Assembly: GCA_023416695.1 (NCBI GenBank)
Contig: JAEZGY010000031.1
Location: 7,138 to 71,137, forward strand
Length of the DNA stretch: 64,000 bases
Source of the DNA: Bacillota bacterium
GTDB taxonomy: Bacteria; Bacillota; Clostridia; Lachnospirales; Lachnospiraceae
Direction: 5' to 3'
In this document: in pieces, positions 1 through 8,202 of the stretch
How positions within the stretch are numbered: the stretch's first letter is position 1
Layout of the letters: the number at the start of each line of letters is the position of its first letter
Notes under the pieces: model-generated
Seen by the model: only the letters and a program-made list of their open reading frames with translations
The model's database searches: none
Told to the model about the DNA's origin: nothing
Program-made: the position numbers and the translations under genes

Positions 1-570
1 ATTATCAACGATAATTGGATCCATAGTATCGTTCTCTGGCTGTAATCTAAAATGTCCTTTTTCTTTATAGAATGTTTTAACTGTAACAGAATCATCTATG
101 AGAGCAACAACCTTCTCACCATTTTCAGCGGTAGGTTGCTTTTGTACTAATATCTTATCACCATTAAAGATACCCGCATTAATCATACTATCACCTTTTA
201 CATTAAGCATAAAAACCTCGTGGTTAGGAAGGTCCTCAGCTGGAAGAGGGAAGTAGCCTTCAATATTCTCAACTGCTAGTATTGGCTGGCCTGCAGTTAC
301 AGTTCCTACAAGAGGTACATTTACGATCTCTCTACGTGTAAGAGCAAAATTGTCATCCATAATTTCTATAGCACGAGGTTTCGTAGGGTCTCTACGGATA
401 AACCCATTCTTTTCTAACGTCTCTAAATGAGAATGCACTGATGAGGTGGACTTAAGCTTTACAGCCTCACATATCTCACGTACTGCTGGTGGATATCCTC
501 GGTTAATGATTTCAGATTTTATGTATTCCAAAATCTCTCTTTGCTTGGCACTAATCTTGCTTTGACTCAT
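1..570 (-). CDS. lexA: LexA SOS repressor, 3' end beyond the window
   Basis: This is the SOS transcriptional repressor, which cuts itself when stimulated by RecA filaments. The 190 codons visible start [14 protein letters not shown] with a winged helix-turn-helix (about residues 1-65, [16 protein letters not shown] being the recognition region). A linker follows and then the S24 peptidase fold: the Ala-Gly cleavage site lies in VTAGQP, the catalytic Ser in GDSM, and the Lys in VTVKTF. Only the last dozen or so residues should be missing, because the family is about 200 residues long. The start has a good GGAGGAG ribosome binding site. It is divergent from the yneA-like gene at 856, the arrangement known from Bacillus, and the intergenic region carries LexA-type boxes, so autoregulation is expected. 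Confidence 0.95.
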   Translation of the reverse strand, partial: MSQSKISAKQREILEYIKSEIINRGYPPAVREICEAVKLKSTSSVHSHLETLEKNGFIRRDPTKPRAIEIMDDNFALTRREIVNVPLVGTVTAGQPILAVENIEGYFPLPAEDLPNHEVFMLNVKGDSMINAGIFNGDKILVQKQPTAENGEKVVALIDDSVTVKTFYKEKGHFRLQPENDTMDPIIVDN

Positions 571-679
571 TATAGTACTCCTCCTATTCTATCTCTATAA
601 TCCAACATAATAGTTTATCTAATATCAAACAGTATGAACATCATACTTATTGCGAACTTATTGAGTCTGCGTTTAGTAA

Positions 680-708
680 ATTATAACACATATGTTCGAA
701 CAATGCAA
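680..708 (-). promoter_or_regulatory. lexA promoter
   Basis: Read on the minus strand this is TTGCAT, 17 bp, TATAAT. The -10 is perfect and the -35 matches at the first three bases. A LexA-type box (685-698) lies inside the spacer, so repressor binding would block this promoter. Confidence 0.6.
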
Positions 709-801
709 AACCTATGTTCGATTTTTTTGGAAAATTTATTATGTAAATGTTGACAAACAAACATTTGTTCGCTATAATTAAGACAAACAAACAAATGTTC
801 G
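685..801. promoter_or_regulatory. Cluster of four LexA (SOS) boxes
   Basis: Four 14-bp sites resemble the Gram-positive SOS box CGAAC-N4-GTTCG. They are AACACATATGTTCG (685-698), AAAACCTATGTTCG (707-720), CAAACATTTGTTCG (758-771) and CAAACAAATGTTCG (788-801). All keep the GTTCG half; the last two match 4 of 5 bases in the other half. The last two also sit in a near-exact 20-bp direct repeat (752-771 and 782-801), 30 bp apart, which places them on nearly the same face of the helix. They flank both divergent promoters. Confidence 0.75.
750..778 (+). promoter_or_regulatory. Promoter of the yneA-like gene
   Basis: TTGACA (750-755), a 17-bp spacer and TATAAT (773-778) form a perfect sigma-A promoter. 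The spacer holds the LexA-type box at 758-771, and a second box lies just downstream at 788-801. This is the layout of a tightly repressed SOS promoter. Confidence 0.85.
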
Positions 802-855
802 GAACAACTGTTTGTATCAGGAGAAGGAATATAAGTTTTATTTGGAGGTATTATT

Positions 856-1161
856 ATGGGAAGTAGGGTTATTATTAAGAGAAAAGAAGCTTTGGTACTT
901 TTGTTAATTATTGTGGTAGTAGTACTTAGTGTGTTATGTGTTACTATTAATGTTAACGCATCACAACAGAATTCAAGTACTATACAAGTAAAGAGTGTTA
1001 TGGTAGAGTCAGGGGATACCTTATGGGATATCGCTACTGCAAATTATAGTGATAATTATGACAGCATTGAAGAATATGTAAATGTAATCAAAGCTTGTAA
1101 TCACATTACTTCTGATAAGATTTTTACTGGAAGTTATTTAATTATTCCATATTATCAATAA
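856..1161 (+). CDS. yneA: YneA-like SOS cell-division suppressor (membrane-anchored LysM protein)
   Basis: A 101-residue protein with a short basic N-terminus, one transmembrane segment (about residues 12-33) and a C-terminal LysM domain (about 50-99, motif SGDTLWDIA). Size, layout, divergence from lexA and the SOS-box promoter all match Bacillus YneA. YneA blocks septum formation during DNA damage and is then degraded. A GGAGG site lies 9 bases upstream of the ATG. The gene stands alone and ends at the terminator at 1221-1245. The division-inhibitor role is inferred from synteny and architecture, since LysM proteins in general only bind peptidoglycan. Confidence 0.8.
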   Translation: MGSRVIIKRKEALVLLLIIVVVVLSVLCVTINVNASQQNSSTIQVKSVMVESGDTLWDIATANYSDNYDSIEEYVNVIKACNHITSDKIFTGSYLIIPYYQ

Positions 1162-1220
1162 GATTCTTATTTCCGATTATGTAATTAAAGCAAAAGACAT
1201 AAAGTTTTCTATACATAGAT

Positions 1221-1245
1221 GGCTTCCCTTAGGGAAGCCTTTTTT
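1221..1245 (+). terminator. Rho-independent terminator after the yneA-like gene
   Basis: GGCTTCCC, a 3-base loop and GGGAAGCC form a perfect 8-bp stem followed by six T. Confidence 0.9.
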
Positions 1246-1313
1246 AGCCTAAACTTATAGTGAGAGATTTCTAGTATATAAGAAGGCTCAGTGCTGTATT
1301 TTAGTGTATTTCC

Positions 1314-1342
1314 TTGACAGAAGAGGAGCATAGATTTATTCT
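1314..1342 (+). promoter_or_regulatory. Promoter of the GNAT gene at 1380
   Basis: TTGACA (1314-1319), a 17-bp spacer and TATTCT (1337-1342). The -35 is perfect and the -10 matches at 4 of 6 positions. It lies 38 bases before the start codon. Confidence 0.6.
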
Positions 1343-1379
1343 ATTGAAAAAGTAGGAAGAAAAGATAAGGAGGAGTAAT

Positions 1380-1817
1380 ATGATACGTGAGATTCATTCT
1401 GATGAGCTAGAGGAGTTACTTGGTTTATATACCTATCTTCATAATAATGATATGCCCCTTATGAATAAAACTATTAGGGATATATGGAAGGATATTATGG
1501 AGGACTCAAGACATCATATTATTGTTGCAAAAGAGAGTAATCAATTAATTTCCTCTTGTGTTCTTATTATCGTTCCTAATCTGACTCATGGGCAGAGGCC
1601 ATTTGGGGTCATAGAGAATGTTATTACACATCCTGAATATAGAAAAATGGGTTATGCAGGAGCCTGTTTAGAATATGCAAAGGAGCTAGGGAAAAAAGCC
1701 GGTTGCTATAAGCTAATGCTTATGACCGGCTCTAAAGAGGAGAGTACACTCTCTTTTTATGAAAAGTCTGGTTATAATAAGAAGGATAAAACTGCCTTTA
1801 TTCAATGGTTAAATTGA
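1380..1817 (+). CDS. GNAT family N-acetyltransferase
   Basis: A 145-residue single-domain GNAT protein that would transfer an acetyl group from acetyl-CoA to an amine; the substrate is unknown. The N-terminus (IREIHSDELEELLGLYTYL) is typical of the family. The acetyl-CoA-binding motif A lies around residues 85-110 (ENVITHPEYRKMGYAGACL), and motif B with the Tyr near the C-terminus is SFYEKSGY. AAGGAGGAG precedes the ATG. Its last 9 bases overlap the 3' end of the convergent MATE gene, and no terminator is seen between them. Confidence 0.85.
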   Translation: MIREIHSDELEELLGLYTYLHNNDMPLMNKTIRDIWKDIMEDSRHHIIVAKESNQLISSCVLIIVPNLTHGQRPFGVIENVITHPEYRKMGYAGACLEYAKELGKKAGCYKLMLMTGSKEESTLSFYEKSGYNKKDKTAFIQWLN

Positions 1818-3203
1818 ATTTTTGATAGTAGATTTCTCTAATGCATTGATTTTCTTAAATTCTACCAATATCATAAAAATAGTAACCACAAATGCTAGTA
1901 AATCAGCGAAAGGTCCTGCATATAGGATTCCATCAATACCCATTGTAAGTGGTAATAGAATCATAAAGGGAAGCAGGAATATGATTTGCCTTGTAAGGGA
2001 TAAGAAGATACCTTTGTATGCTTTACCAATGGAAGTAAAGAAGGTAGCAGTAATCGGTTGCATAAAATTGATAAAGGTGCAGAATAAGAAAATTCTAAAG
2101 GTATTTACCCCAAAGGTATAATAATGCTCTGTACCGTTTCCAAATAAGGAGAGTAGTTGTCTAGGAAGAAACTGAAATAGTATAAAGGCAAAGATGGATA
2201 GAATTCCTCCTGATATAATCGCCAGTCGGTAGGCTTCTTTGACTCTTTTATATTTCCCTGCTCCGTAATTGTAGCTTTCAATTGGTTGTGTACCTTGAGC
2301 AATTCCAATGATAATAGCAAAGAAAACTTGATTTACCTTCGTTACAATACCCGCACAGGCAATTGGAATGGACTCTCCATAAACGGATAAAGCGCCGTAA
2401 TATTTTAGGGAATTGTTCATAATAATTTGTACTACCATCATAGCAAGTTGGTTAAAGCAAGAGGCTGCTCCTAAGGAGGTTGTTTTTCTTAAATACTTCC
2501 ACTGAGGAATGAGATGTTTCCTTTTTACTGGTACAGTTTTATATCGTCTTAAGTAATTAAGGGCTAATAGACCGGAAAATACTTGTCCTATCACAGTTGC
2601 TATGGCGGCACCTGCCATTCCCCATTCAAATACTAAGACAAAGAGAGCATCTAGACCTACATTGATGATAGCACCAGAAAGATTACATATCATTGTCATC
2701 TTTGGGCTACCATCTGCACGAATCAGGTGACCACCACCGGTAGTAATAATTAGAAATGGGAATCCAATGGCTGTAATACTTACATAGGTTTTGGCATAAG
2801 GCAATACATCCTCAGGAGAGCCAAAGATATGGAGTAGAGGCGTTAAGAAAATCTCTGTAAAGATAAATAAAAGTAGACCACTTCCTAATAACATGGTAAT
2901 AGAGTTACCAATGTAATAAGGTGCTTTTTTAACTTCCCCTTTTCCCATGGAAAGATTAAAGGAGGAAGCACCTCCAATGCCAAACAAAAGAGCCAATGAG
3001 GTACAGAGCATAGCTAAAGGAAACGCTATATTAGTAGCAGCATTTCCTAAGGTACCGACCTTTTGTCCGATGAACAACTGATCTACAATATTGTAAATAG
3101 CACTTACCAACATAGCAACGATGCTTGGTAGAGCAAAATTCATCATTAATTTACTGACTCTTTCAGTACCTAAGGGATTTGTCTGTAATGTTTCTTCTTG
3201 CAT
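1809..3203 (-). CDS. MATE family multidrug efflux transporter
   Basis: A polytopic membrane protein of about 464 residues with roughly twelve hydrophobic segments. It has the MATE hallmarks: an N-terminal LGTERVSKLMMNFALPSIV, VDQLFIGQKVGTLGNAA in the first repeat, and the matching GIAQGTQPIESYNYGA in the second repeat. MATE proteins export drugs or metabolites in exchange for Na+ or H+; the substrate here is unknown. An upstream ATG at 3212 is possible, but the AAAGG site abuts it. The ATG at 3203 lies a normal 9 bases from that site and is preferred. The gene is monocistronic and convergent with the upstream GNAT gene. Confidence 0.88.
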   Translation of the reverse strand: MQEETLQTNPLGTERVSKLMMNFALPSIVAMLVSAIYNIVDQLFIGQKVGTLGNAATNIAFPLAMLCTSLALLFGIGGASSFNLSMGKGEVKKAPYYIGNSITMLLGSGLLLFIFTEIFLTPLLHIFGSPEDVLPYAKTYVSITAIGFPFLIITTGGGHLIRADGSPKMTMICNLSGAIINVGLDALFVLVFEWGMAGAAIATVIGQVFSGLLALNYLRRYKTVPVKRKHLIPQWKYLRKTTSLGAASCFNQLAMMVVQIIMNNSLKYYGALSVYGESIPIACAGIVTKVNQVFFAIIIGIAQGTQPIESYNYGAGKYKRVKEAYRLAIISGGILSIFAFILFQFLPRQLLSLFGNGTEHYYTFGVNTFRIFLFCTFINFMQPITATFFTSIGKAYKGIFLSLTRQIIFLLPFMILLPLTMGIDGILYAGPFADLLAFVVTIFMILVEFKKINALEKSTIKNSI

Positions 3204-3403
3204 GTTAGTCATCCTTTCAGTATAAATTTTTAGACTTTAGTAAAATTAAGTTCAAAAATCTATTCCTTTCGTAAAGTTCTAGTTAAAAAGACTGTATATT
3301 TATATTTTAAATAATTATAGTTCATGACATGATAAAAAGAAAGGCTGTTTTTATTGGTTTGATATATGTGAGTGCTTTAGATTAGACGAGAAAGGAGTAG
3401 TTT

Positions 3404-3934
3404 ATGGATAAATTAATTTTAATCAGACCAAATGAAAAATACGAAGAACAGGTTATGAATTACAAGGGAGAGATGCAAGAAAACGGAGATAGCTTTGATG
3501 GTTGTGCAGGACTTGAAGAAGTTGATACGTTTTTAGAATGGGTAGATTTTGAATATAGGCTCAGAAAAAAATATGGAGAAGGATATGTTCCATCAGAAGT
3601 TTTTCTTGCAGTGAGAATTCGCGATGATAAATTGGTTGGAATCATTGACTACAGACACCCTCTTTCAGCTTTTTTACTCCAATACGGAGGGAATATTGGA
3701 TATAGTACTTTACCATCTGAACGACGAAAAGGCTATGCAACAGAAATGTTACGATTACTTCTGCCAATATGTAAGGAGTTTGGTGAAGTTAAGGTTTTAT
3801 TGACATGCGATAAAAATAATGAGGCTTCAAGACGCACAATTAAGGCCAATTGCGGAGTTCTTGAAAATGAAGTTATAGATGAAATAGGTCTTGGTGAAAG
3901 TGGTGTGATTATGCGGTTTTGGATTACTTGTTAG
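3404..3934 (+). CDS. GNAT family N-acetyltransferase
   Basis: A 176-residue acetyltransferase related to the YjdJ/RimL-like group. The acetyl-CoA-binding region is near residues 95-125 (GYSTLPSERRKGYATEML), followed by CDKNNEASRRTIKANCG, the usual second half of the fold. GAAAGGAG lies 8 bases before the ATG. It stands alone and ends in a strong terminator. The substrate cannot be deduced. Confidence 0.85.
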   Translation: MDKLILIRPNEKYEEQVMNYKGEMQENGDSFDGCAGLEEVDTFLEWVDFEYRLRKKYGEGYVPSEVFLAVRIRDDKLVGIIDYRHPLSAFLLQYGGNIGYSTLPSERRKGYATEMLRLLLPICKEFGEVKVLLTCDKNNEASRRTIKANCGVLENEVIDEIGLGESGVIMRFWITC

Positions 3935-3964
3935 TAGAGGGTAGATATGTTACACCAGAATAGG

Positions 3965-4007
3965 AAACAGACCTAGGAGTGGATCGACAGCTCTTAGGTC
4001 TGTTTTT
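3965..4007 (+). terminator. Rho-independent terminator after the GNAT gene
   Basis: A 15-bp stem with one G-T pair (3965-3979 with 3991-4005) and an 11-base loop, ending in a run of T. Confidence 0.9.
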
Positions 4008-4020
4008 ACGTATTTATTAT

Positions 4021-4164
4021 TTATTTGTGTGACTCAGATTTAGTATAACTTAATGACTGAAGTAATTCTTCCAATTTATCTTTATTAACATTCATGATTT
4101 TGTAATTTGCAACATCAATTTTTACAGAATGAACAGAAAAAACGTAATGTATAAGCTTGTTTAC
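4021..4164 (-). pseudogene. Possible C-terminal remnant of a lost gene
   Basis: In one minus-strand frame 47 codons are open to a TAA at 4021. The composition is protein-like (IDVANYKIMNVNKDK, then LEELLQSLSYTKSESHK). There is no start with a ribosome binding site: the only ATG (4095) has none, and two stops precede the frame. It may be the tail of a decayed gene. The source family is not recognised and chance cannot be excluded. Confidence 0.3.
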
Positions 4165-4567
4165 TTATTATAAAAAGTTAATGAATAGGAATATATCTAG
4201 CGTATGTACATCATGGTACAGTTTTACATAGGTTACTTTAGTATGAAACAAAAGTAACACACAAAATAAATATAAGGGAATACTTGCCAATTAAATATAG
4301 ATAAAGTAAAATAAGCATGACATCTTATTTAAATATCTAATATTATTTTGTGGATGGAGTATATCTAGCAAAAGTGATAAATAAATGAATTCTCTTGTGT
4401 TATCAGCTTTTATGCTTGTAAGAAGGTCCAGCTCAAGAATATGTTAAACATATTCTTAACCAAATATTGAAATTATCAAATGTTATAATATTAAGCAAGA
4501 AGTATTATTTTAGTCCAAATACTTATTCAGCCTAATAAAGTAGAAATATTGTTTACATAGTTTACTT
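4165..4567. other. AT-rich intergenic region, no gene seen
   Basis: About 400 bases before the first ChvE-like gene. No coding frame is supported. A TATAAT occurs at 4484-4489 but no -35 stands at a usual distance, so I do not call a promoter. The region presumably holds the control region and 5' leader of the transporter gene. Confidence 0.5.
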
Positions 4568-4583
4568 GTGACTAAGAAGTCAC
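4568..4583 (+). promoter_or_regulatory. 5' leader hairpin of the first ChvE-like gene
   Basis: GTGACT, loop AAGA, AGTCAC: a perfect 6-bp stem that ends 12 bases before the GGGAGG ribosome binding site. The same element, within the shared context ACTTGTGAYTAAGAAGTCAC, precedes the paralogous gene at 12509. There one stem pair has changed from C-G to U-G, which keeps the RNA fold. Confidence 0.6.
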
Positions 4584-4612
4584 TAATAATAATAAGGGAG
4601 GAATATATTACT

Positions 4613-5764
4613 ATGAAAAGAAAGTTACTAGGTGTCGTTCTTGTTTTAACTATGGTTGTTGCTTTAGCTGGATGTGGCAGTAAAAAAACCGAAACAGATC
4701 CAACTAAAAAACCAACTCCAGCAGCTTCTTCTAAAGCAACTAAAACACCAGAAGCTTCTACTCCAACTGAGGCTCCAGCAAGTAAAAAAGTTGGTATAAC
4801 ATTGCCTACAAAGGATCTTTTTAGATGGGAGCAGGATGGCTCTTACATGAAAGAGCAGTTAGAGAAAGCAGGCTATGAAGTAGATCTTCAGTTTGCGGCT
4901 GATGATACCAACACTCAGGTTTCTCAGATAGAGAACATGATTAATAGCGGATGCAAAGTTTTAGTTATTGCTTCTGTCGATGGTGATGCATTAGGAAGTG
5001 TTCTTGATAAGGCTAAAGAAAAGAACATCAAAGTTATCGCTTATGATCGTTTGATTATGCTCTCTGATGCAGTTAGCTATTATTTAACGTTTGATAACTA
5101 TAAGACTGGAACATTACAAGGCCAGTACATTGAAGAGAAGTTAGGACTTAAAGAGGGCAAAGGACCTTTCAATATGGAGATCTTTGCTAATGACGGTGGA
5201 GACGGCAATGCTAAATTCTTCTACAGTGGTGCCATGGAAGTATTACAAAAATACATTGATAATGGAAAACTTGTCGTTAAATCTGGTCAGGTTGACTTCT
5301 CTTTAGTAGCAACACCTCAAAACTCAACTGAGTATGCTCAGTCTAGAATGGAGGATATTATTGCTGCTAACTATGTAGGAGCAAGTGCTAAGCTTGATGC
5401 AGTCCTTTGTACTCATGACATGATTGCAATAGGCGTAACAAACGCTCTTGAAGCTAAATACGTTGGTTCTGTTTATCCTATCATCACTGGTCAGGATTGT
5501 GACAGAGAAAGCGTTAAGAACATTCTTGCTGACAAACAGGCTATGTCAGTCACCAAAGATACTCGTACATTAGCCTCTAAGGGTGTTGAAATGGTTGACG
5601 CTATCATGAAGGGTGGAGAAGTTCCTGTAAATGATACTGAGACTTATAACAATGGTAAGATTAATGTTCCTTCCTACCTTTGCGATCCGGTAGTTGTTGA
5701 GAAGAGCAACTACAAAGAAATTTTAATTGATTCCGGATACTATAAAGAGGATGATTTAAAATAA
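4613..5764 (+). CDS. chvE: ChvE-like sugar-binding lipoprotein (first copy)
   Basis: A 383-residue extracellular sugar receptor for a CUT2 ABC transporter. The signal peptide ends in lipobox LAGC (Cys21). A Thr/Pro/Ala-rich linker (about 25-58) follows, and then a type I periplasmic-binding fold (Peripla_BP_4) from about residue 60. Family landmarks are VLVIASVDGDALGSVLDKA, KVIAYDRLI, DGGDGNAKFF and the C-terminal IDSGYYKEDDLK, as in Agrobacterium ChvE, which binds several aldoses. A GTG at 4568 would add 15 residues but lies inside the leader hairpin; GGGAGG at 4596-4601 selects the ATG at 4613. The gene is a paralog of 12509 and has its own terminator. Here DNDI of the paralog is replaced by DDTN and TGDPGD by ANDGGD, so the sugar preference may differ. 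Confidence 0.9.
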   Translation: MKRKLLGVVLVLTMVVALAGCGSKKTETDPTKKPTPAASSKATKTPEASTPTEAPASKKVGITLPTKDLFRWEQDGSYMKEQLEKAGYEVDLQFAADDTNTQVSQIENMINSGCKVLVIASVDGDALGSVLDKAKEKNIKVIAYDRLIMLSDAVSYYLTFDNYKTGTLQGQYIEEKLGLKEGKGPFNMEIFANDGGDGNAKFFYSGAMEVLQKYIDNGKLVVKSGQVDFSLVATPQNSTEYAQSRMEDIIAANYVGASAKLDAVLCTHDMIAIGVTNALEAKYVGSVYPIITGQDCDRESVKNILADKQAMSVTKDTRTLASKGVEMVDAIMKGGEVPVNDTETYNNGKINVPSYLCDPVVVEKSNYKEILIDSGYYKEDDLK

Positions 5765-5810
5765 TATTAGAACAGTAGTTTTCATCTAATTTTATTGTTG
5801 CAAAAATAAA

Positions 5811-5840
5811 CGAGGTCATTAATTAAATGACCTCGTTTTT
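5811..5840. terminator. Bidirectional terminator between the chvE-like gene and the recombinase
   Basis: CGAGGTCATT, 5-base loop, AATGACCTCG (5811-5835) gives a perfect 10-bp stem. T5 follows on the plus strand, and a T-rich tract follows on the minus strand, so it can serve both convergent genes. Confidence 0.88.
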
Positions 5841-5897
5841 AATTAAGTTTTAAAAAATAAAGTATATTTTTAGTAAGTAAACAATACTATAATTTTT

Positions 5898-6953
5898 TTA
5901 TTTTTTCGATTCCCTTAATTTAACCACATTAGCAGCACTCCGTCTACGACTGTCTTCGATAGCAGCATAGTGCTTTTTCGTAGTATTTACATCTTTATGT
6001 CCTAATACATCAGCTACCAGATAGATATCCCCAGTTTCCTGATATAAATTTGTGCCATAAGTACTTCTTAGCTTGTGAGGAGTAATCCTTTTCAGCTTGG
6101 TTACAAGCTTAGAGTATTTTTTTACAAGGTTTTCCACACTTCTTACACTGATACGTTTTTTCTGCATAGACAAGAATAGAGCATTAGTATGTCCTTCTTG
6201 TGGGATAGTATGTTTTCTTTCCAGGAGATATTCAAGTAATACCGAGCGAACTTCTTCTCCAAAATAAACAATTACTTCATTCCCACCTTTTCGAAGAATT
6301 TTAATCCCATTATTATCAAAGTCCACATCGTTAATGTCTAGACCTACACACTCCGAAACACGAATACCAGTGCCTAAAAGTAACGTCATAATAGCAAGGT
6401 CACGTTTTCCGTTAATCTTGTGGTAACGTTTTTGGGCATCCGTAAGGTTCTCTCCAGACTCTACCTCATCTAGTAATTTGGCAACCTCATTGACATCTAG
6501 ACGAATGATTTCTTTCTCATGGAGCTTCGGGATGTTAACTAAGATGGCTGGATTACTGGATATCATTTCTTTTTTGAAGAAGTAAGTATAAAAGCTTCGC
6601 AAGGTGATCAATTTTCGCTTCTTTCCAGTTTCCTGATTGATTAATTCCTTGTCGTCATTGGTATAGTAGTTTAGATATTCTAAGTATTCTTCGATATCTA
6701 CAGCCTTAATCTGATCTAAGGTATCGATAGGAAGGTTTCTAATACCAATACTTTTTAGACTTGGGTTATTATTCACAAGAAAGTTGAAAAACACCTTTAG
6801 GTCATAAGCATAGGCAATCCGGGTACGGGAAGAGGTGGTAGGCTCAATTCCACGGAAAAACAGTCCACAAAACTTTGGAAGTTCGGTAAGCAACCCTCGT
6901 AATCGTGTGTTATTTTCAATATTAACTTGGTCGTGATACGTATTTTCTATCAT
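5898..6953 (-). CDS. Tyrosine recombinase (XerC/XerD-like phage-integrase family)
   Basis: A 351-residue site-specific recombinase. The N-terminal SAM-like DNA-binding domain covers about residues 25-140 and the catalytic domain about 150-335. Catalytic residues are visible: Arg198 (GTGIRVSE), Lys222 (LRKGGNE), His293 and Arg296 (TPHKLRST), His319 (LGHKD) and the nucleophile Tyr329 (KHY). It is longer than standard XerC/D (about 300). An ATG at 7010 is also in frame, but the promoter at 6976-7004 lies inside that extension and AGGAAAGGA stands 9 bases before 6953. It is a lone gene between parts of the sugar locus, with no attachment sites, excisionase or other phage genes nearby. It could be a housekeeping Xer-like enzyme or a relic of a mobile element. 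Confidence 0.88.
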   Translation of the reverse strand: MIENTYHDQVNIENNTRLRGLLTELPKFCGLFFRGIEPTTSSRTRIAYAYDLKVFFNFLVNNNPSLKSIGIRNLPIDTLDQIKAVDIEEYLEYLNYYTNDDKELINQETGKKRKLITLRSFYTYFFKKEMISSNPAILVNIPKLHEKEIIRLDVNEVAKLLDEVESGENLTDAQKRYHKINGKRDLAIMTLLLGTGIRVSECVGLDINDVDFDNNGIKILRKGGNEVIVYFGEEVRSVLLEYLLERKHTIPQEGHTNALFLSMQKKRISVRSVENLVKKYSKLVTKLKRITPHKLRSTYGTNLYQETGDIYLVADVLGHKDVNTTKKHYAAIEDSRRRSAANVVKLRESKK

Positions 6954-6975
6954 TGTATTACATCCTTTCCTACCT

Positions 6976-7004
6976 ATTATAACACATTTCATTTTTGTAG
7001 CCAA
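6976..7004 (-). promoter_or_regulatory. Promoter of the tyrosine recombinase
   Basis: On the minus strand TTGGCT, 17 bp, TATAAT. It lies 23 bases before the preferred ATG (6953) and inside the longer possible reading frame, which supports the shorter start. Confidence 0.6.
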
Positions 7005-7116
7005 TGTCACAGTTAAGGATGTATGTTTTTAAGATAATATGATATAATATGTTGGTACTGATTTTATGATAGTACCCTTAGGCAGCATGTTGAATCAATA
7101 AATAGAATAGGAAAGA

Positions 7117-8202
7117 GTGAAGAGATTGTTTAAATTAATAAGTACATCCCAAAAACATTCAAAAAGAACGGTTATTCTTTGTGCAATCATATTGATTGTT
7201 ATATTGTTATCCACTTTAAGTGCAGTATTTGTACTAAAGTTTTCATATCGAAATACAGCACAAAGTAAAAGCGATACATACTATGATAAATACTATGCTT
7301 TAATAACAGAGGATAGAAACTCTGGTTTTTGGAAGTCCGTATATAAAGGCGCATATGAAGAAGGACTAGGTGACAATATATATGTCGAATATTTAGGAGA
7401 TCAATTATCAGAAGACTATTCAAAAGAAGATATGATGAAAATTGCCATAGCAGAGGATGTAGATGGTATTATTTTGGATGCGGATGAGAGTATCCAGATG
7501 ACTTCATTAATAGATGAGGCAACTGAAAAAGGGATACCTGTTATCACAGCATATAACGACAACACCCATAGCAAGCGCCTTAGCTTTGTTGGAGTAGGTA
7601 GTTACACTATGGGCCGTGTGTATGGAAAACAACTAATGCAAATTGCTGAAAAGGTAAAACGGCAGAATGCAACTAAAAAGAACGGTGTATGTGATGTAAC
7701 TATATTGGTTACTGCATATGCGGATCAAACGTGGCAAAATGTTTTATGTTCCGGTATTCAGGCCACTATCAATGAAGATAAATATGAAGGAGCCAATATT
7801 AATATTAAATTGGTTTCTGTGAATAATTCAACTAAGTTTTCACCAAATGAGTCAATTCGTGATTTGTTTATAGGGGAAGATCTTCCTGATATTATTGTTT
7901 GTCTCAATGAATTAAATACCACCTGTGTTTACACAACAGTAGTAGATTATAATATGGTAGGTCAGGTAAGAGTATTGGGGTATTATCATTTACCATCTAC
8001 AATAAAAGCAATAGAACGTGGGGTTGTTGATGTGTCTATATCAGTAGACAGTAATCAGTTAGGTCGTTATTGTGTAAGAGCACTTCAGGAGTATTATGCT
8101 CACGGGACAGTGAGCGAGTATTTTGCCGCAGATGTTCTTTTGATTAATTCTAATAATGTATCAGAATATAAGGATGAAAAAGATGAAGATAAAGAAGATT
8201 AA
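7117..8202 (+). CDS. Membrane-anchored sugar-binding sensor protein (XylFII-like)
   Basis: A 361-residue protein with one N-terminal transmembrane segment (about 18-42), no lipobox, and an extracellular type I sugar-binding fold (about 55-345; GILDADESIQMTSLIDEA-like region, PVITAYND). It starts with GTG after AGGAAAG. The kinase gene that follows begins inside its last codons, so the two are translationally coupled. In Clostridium beijerinckii the membrane-anchored binding protein XylFII joins the LytS kinase and signals xylose through YesN. The same three-gene order here suggests the same role: sensing a monosaccharide outside the cell, not transporting it. The ligand is unknown. The C-terminus ends in an acidic Asp/Glu/Lys tail. 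Confidence 0.8.
   Translation: MKRLFKLISTSQKHSKRTVILCAIILIVILLSTLSAVFVLKFSYRNTAQSKSDTYYDKYYALITEDRNSGFWKSVYKGAYEEGLGDNIYVEYLGDQLSEDYSKEDMMKIAIAEDVDGIILDADESIQMTSLIDEATEKGIPVITAYNDNTHSKRLSFVGVGSYTMGRVYGKQLMQIAEKVKRQNATKKNGVCDVTILVTAYADQTWQNVLCSGIQATINEDKYEGANINIKLVSVNNSTKFSPNESIRDLFIGEDLPDIIVCLNELNTTCVYTTVVDYNMVGQVRVLGYYHLPSTIKAIERGVVDVSISVDSNQLGRYCVRALQEYYAHGTVSEYFAADVLLINSNNVSEYKDEKDEDKED

Noticed and set aside
4484..4489. TATAAT upstream of the first ChvE-like gene as a promoter
   Set aside because: No acceptable -35 at 15-19 bp; the nearest TTGAAA is only 11 bp away.
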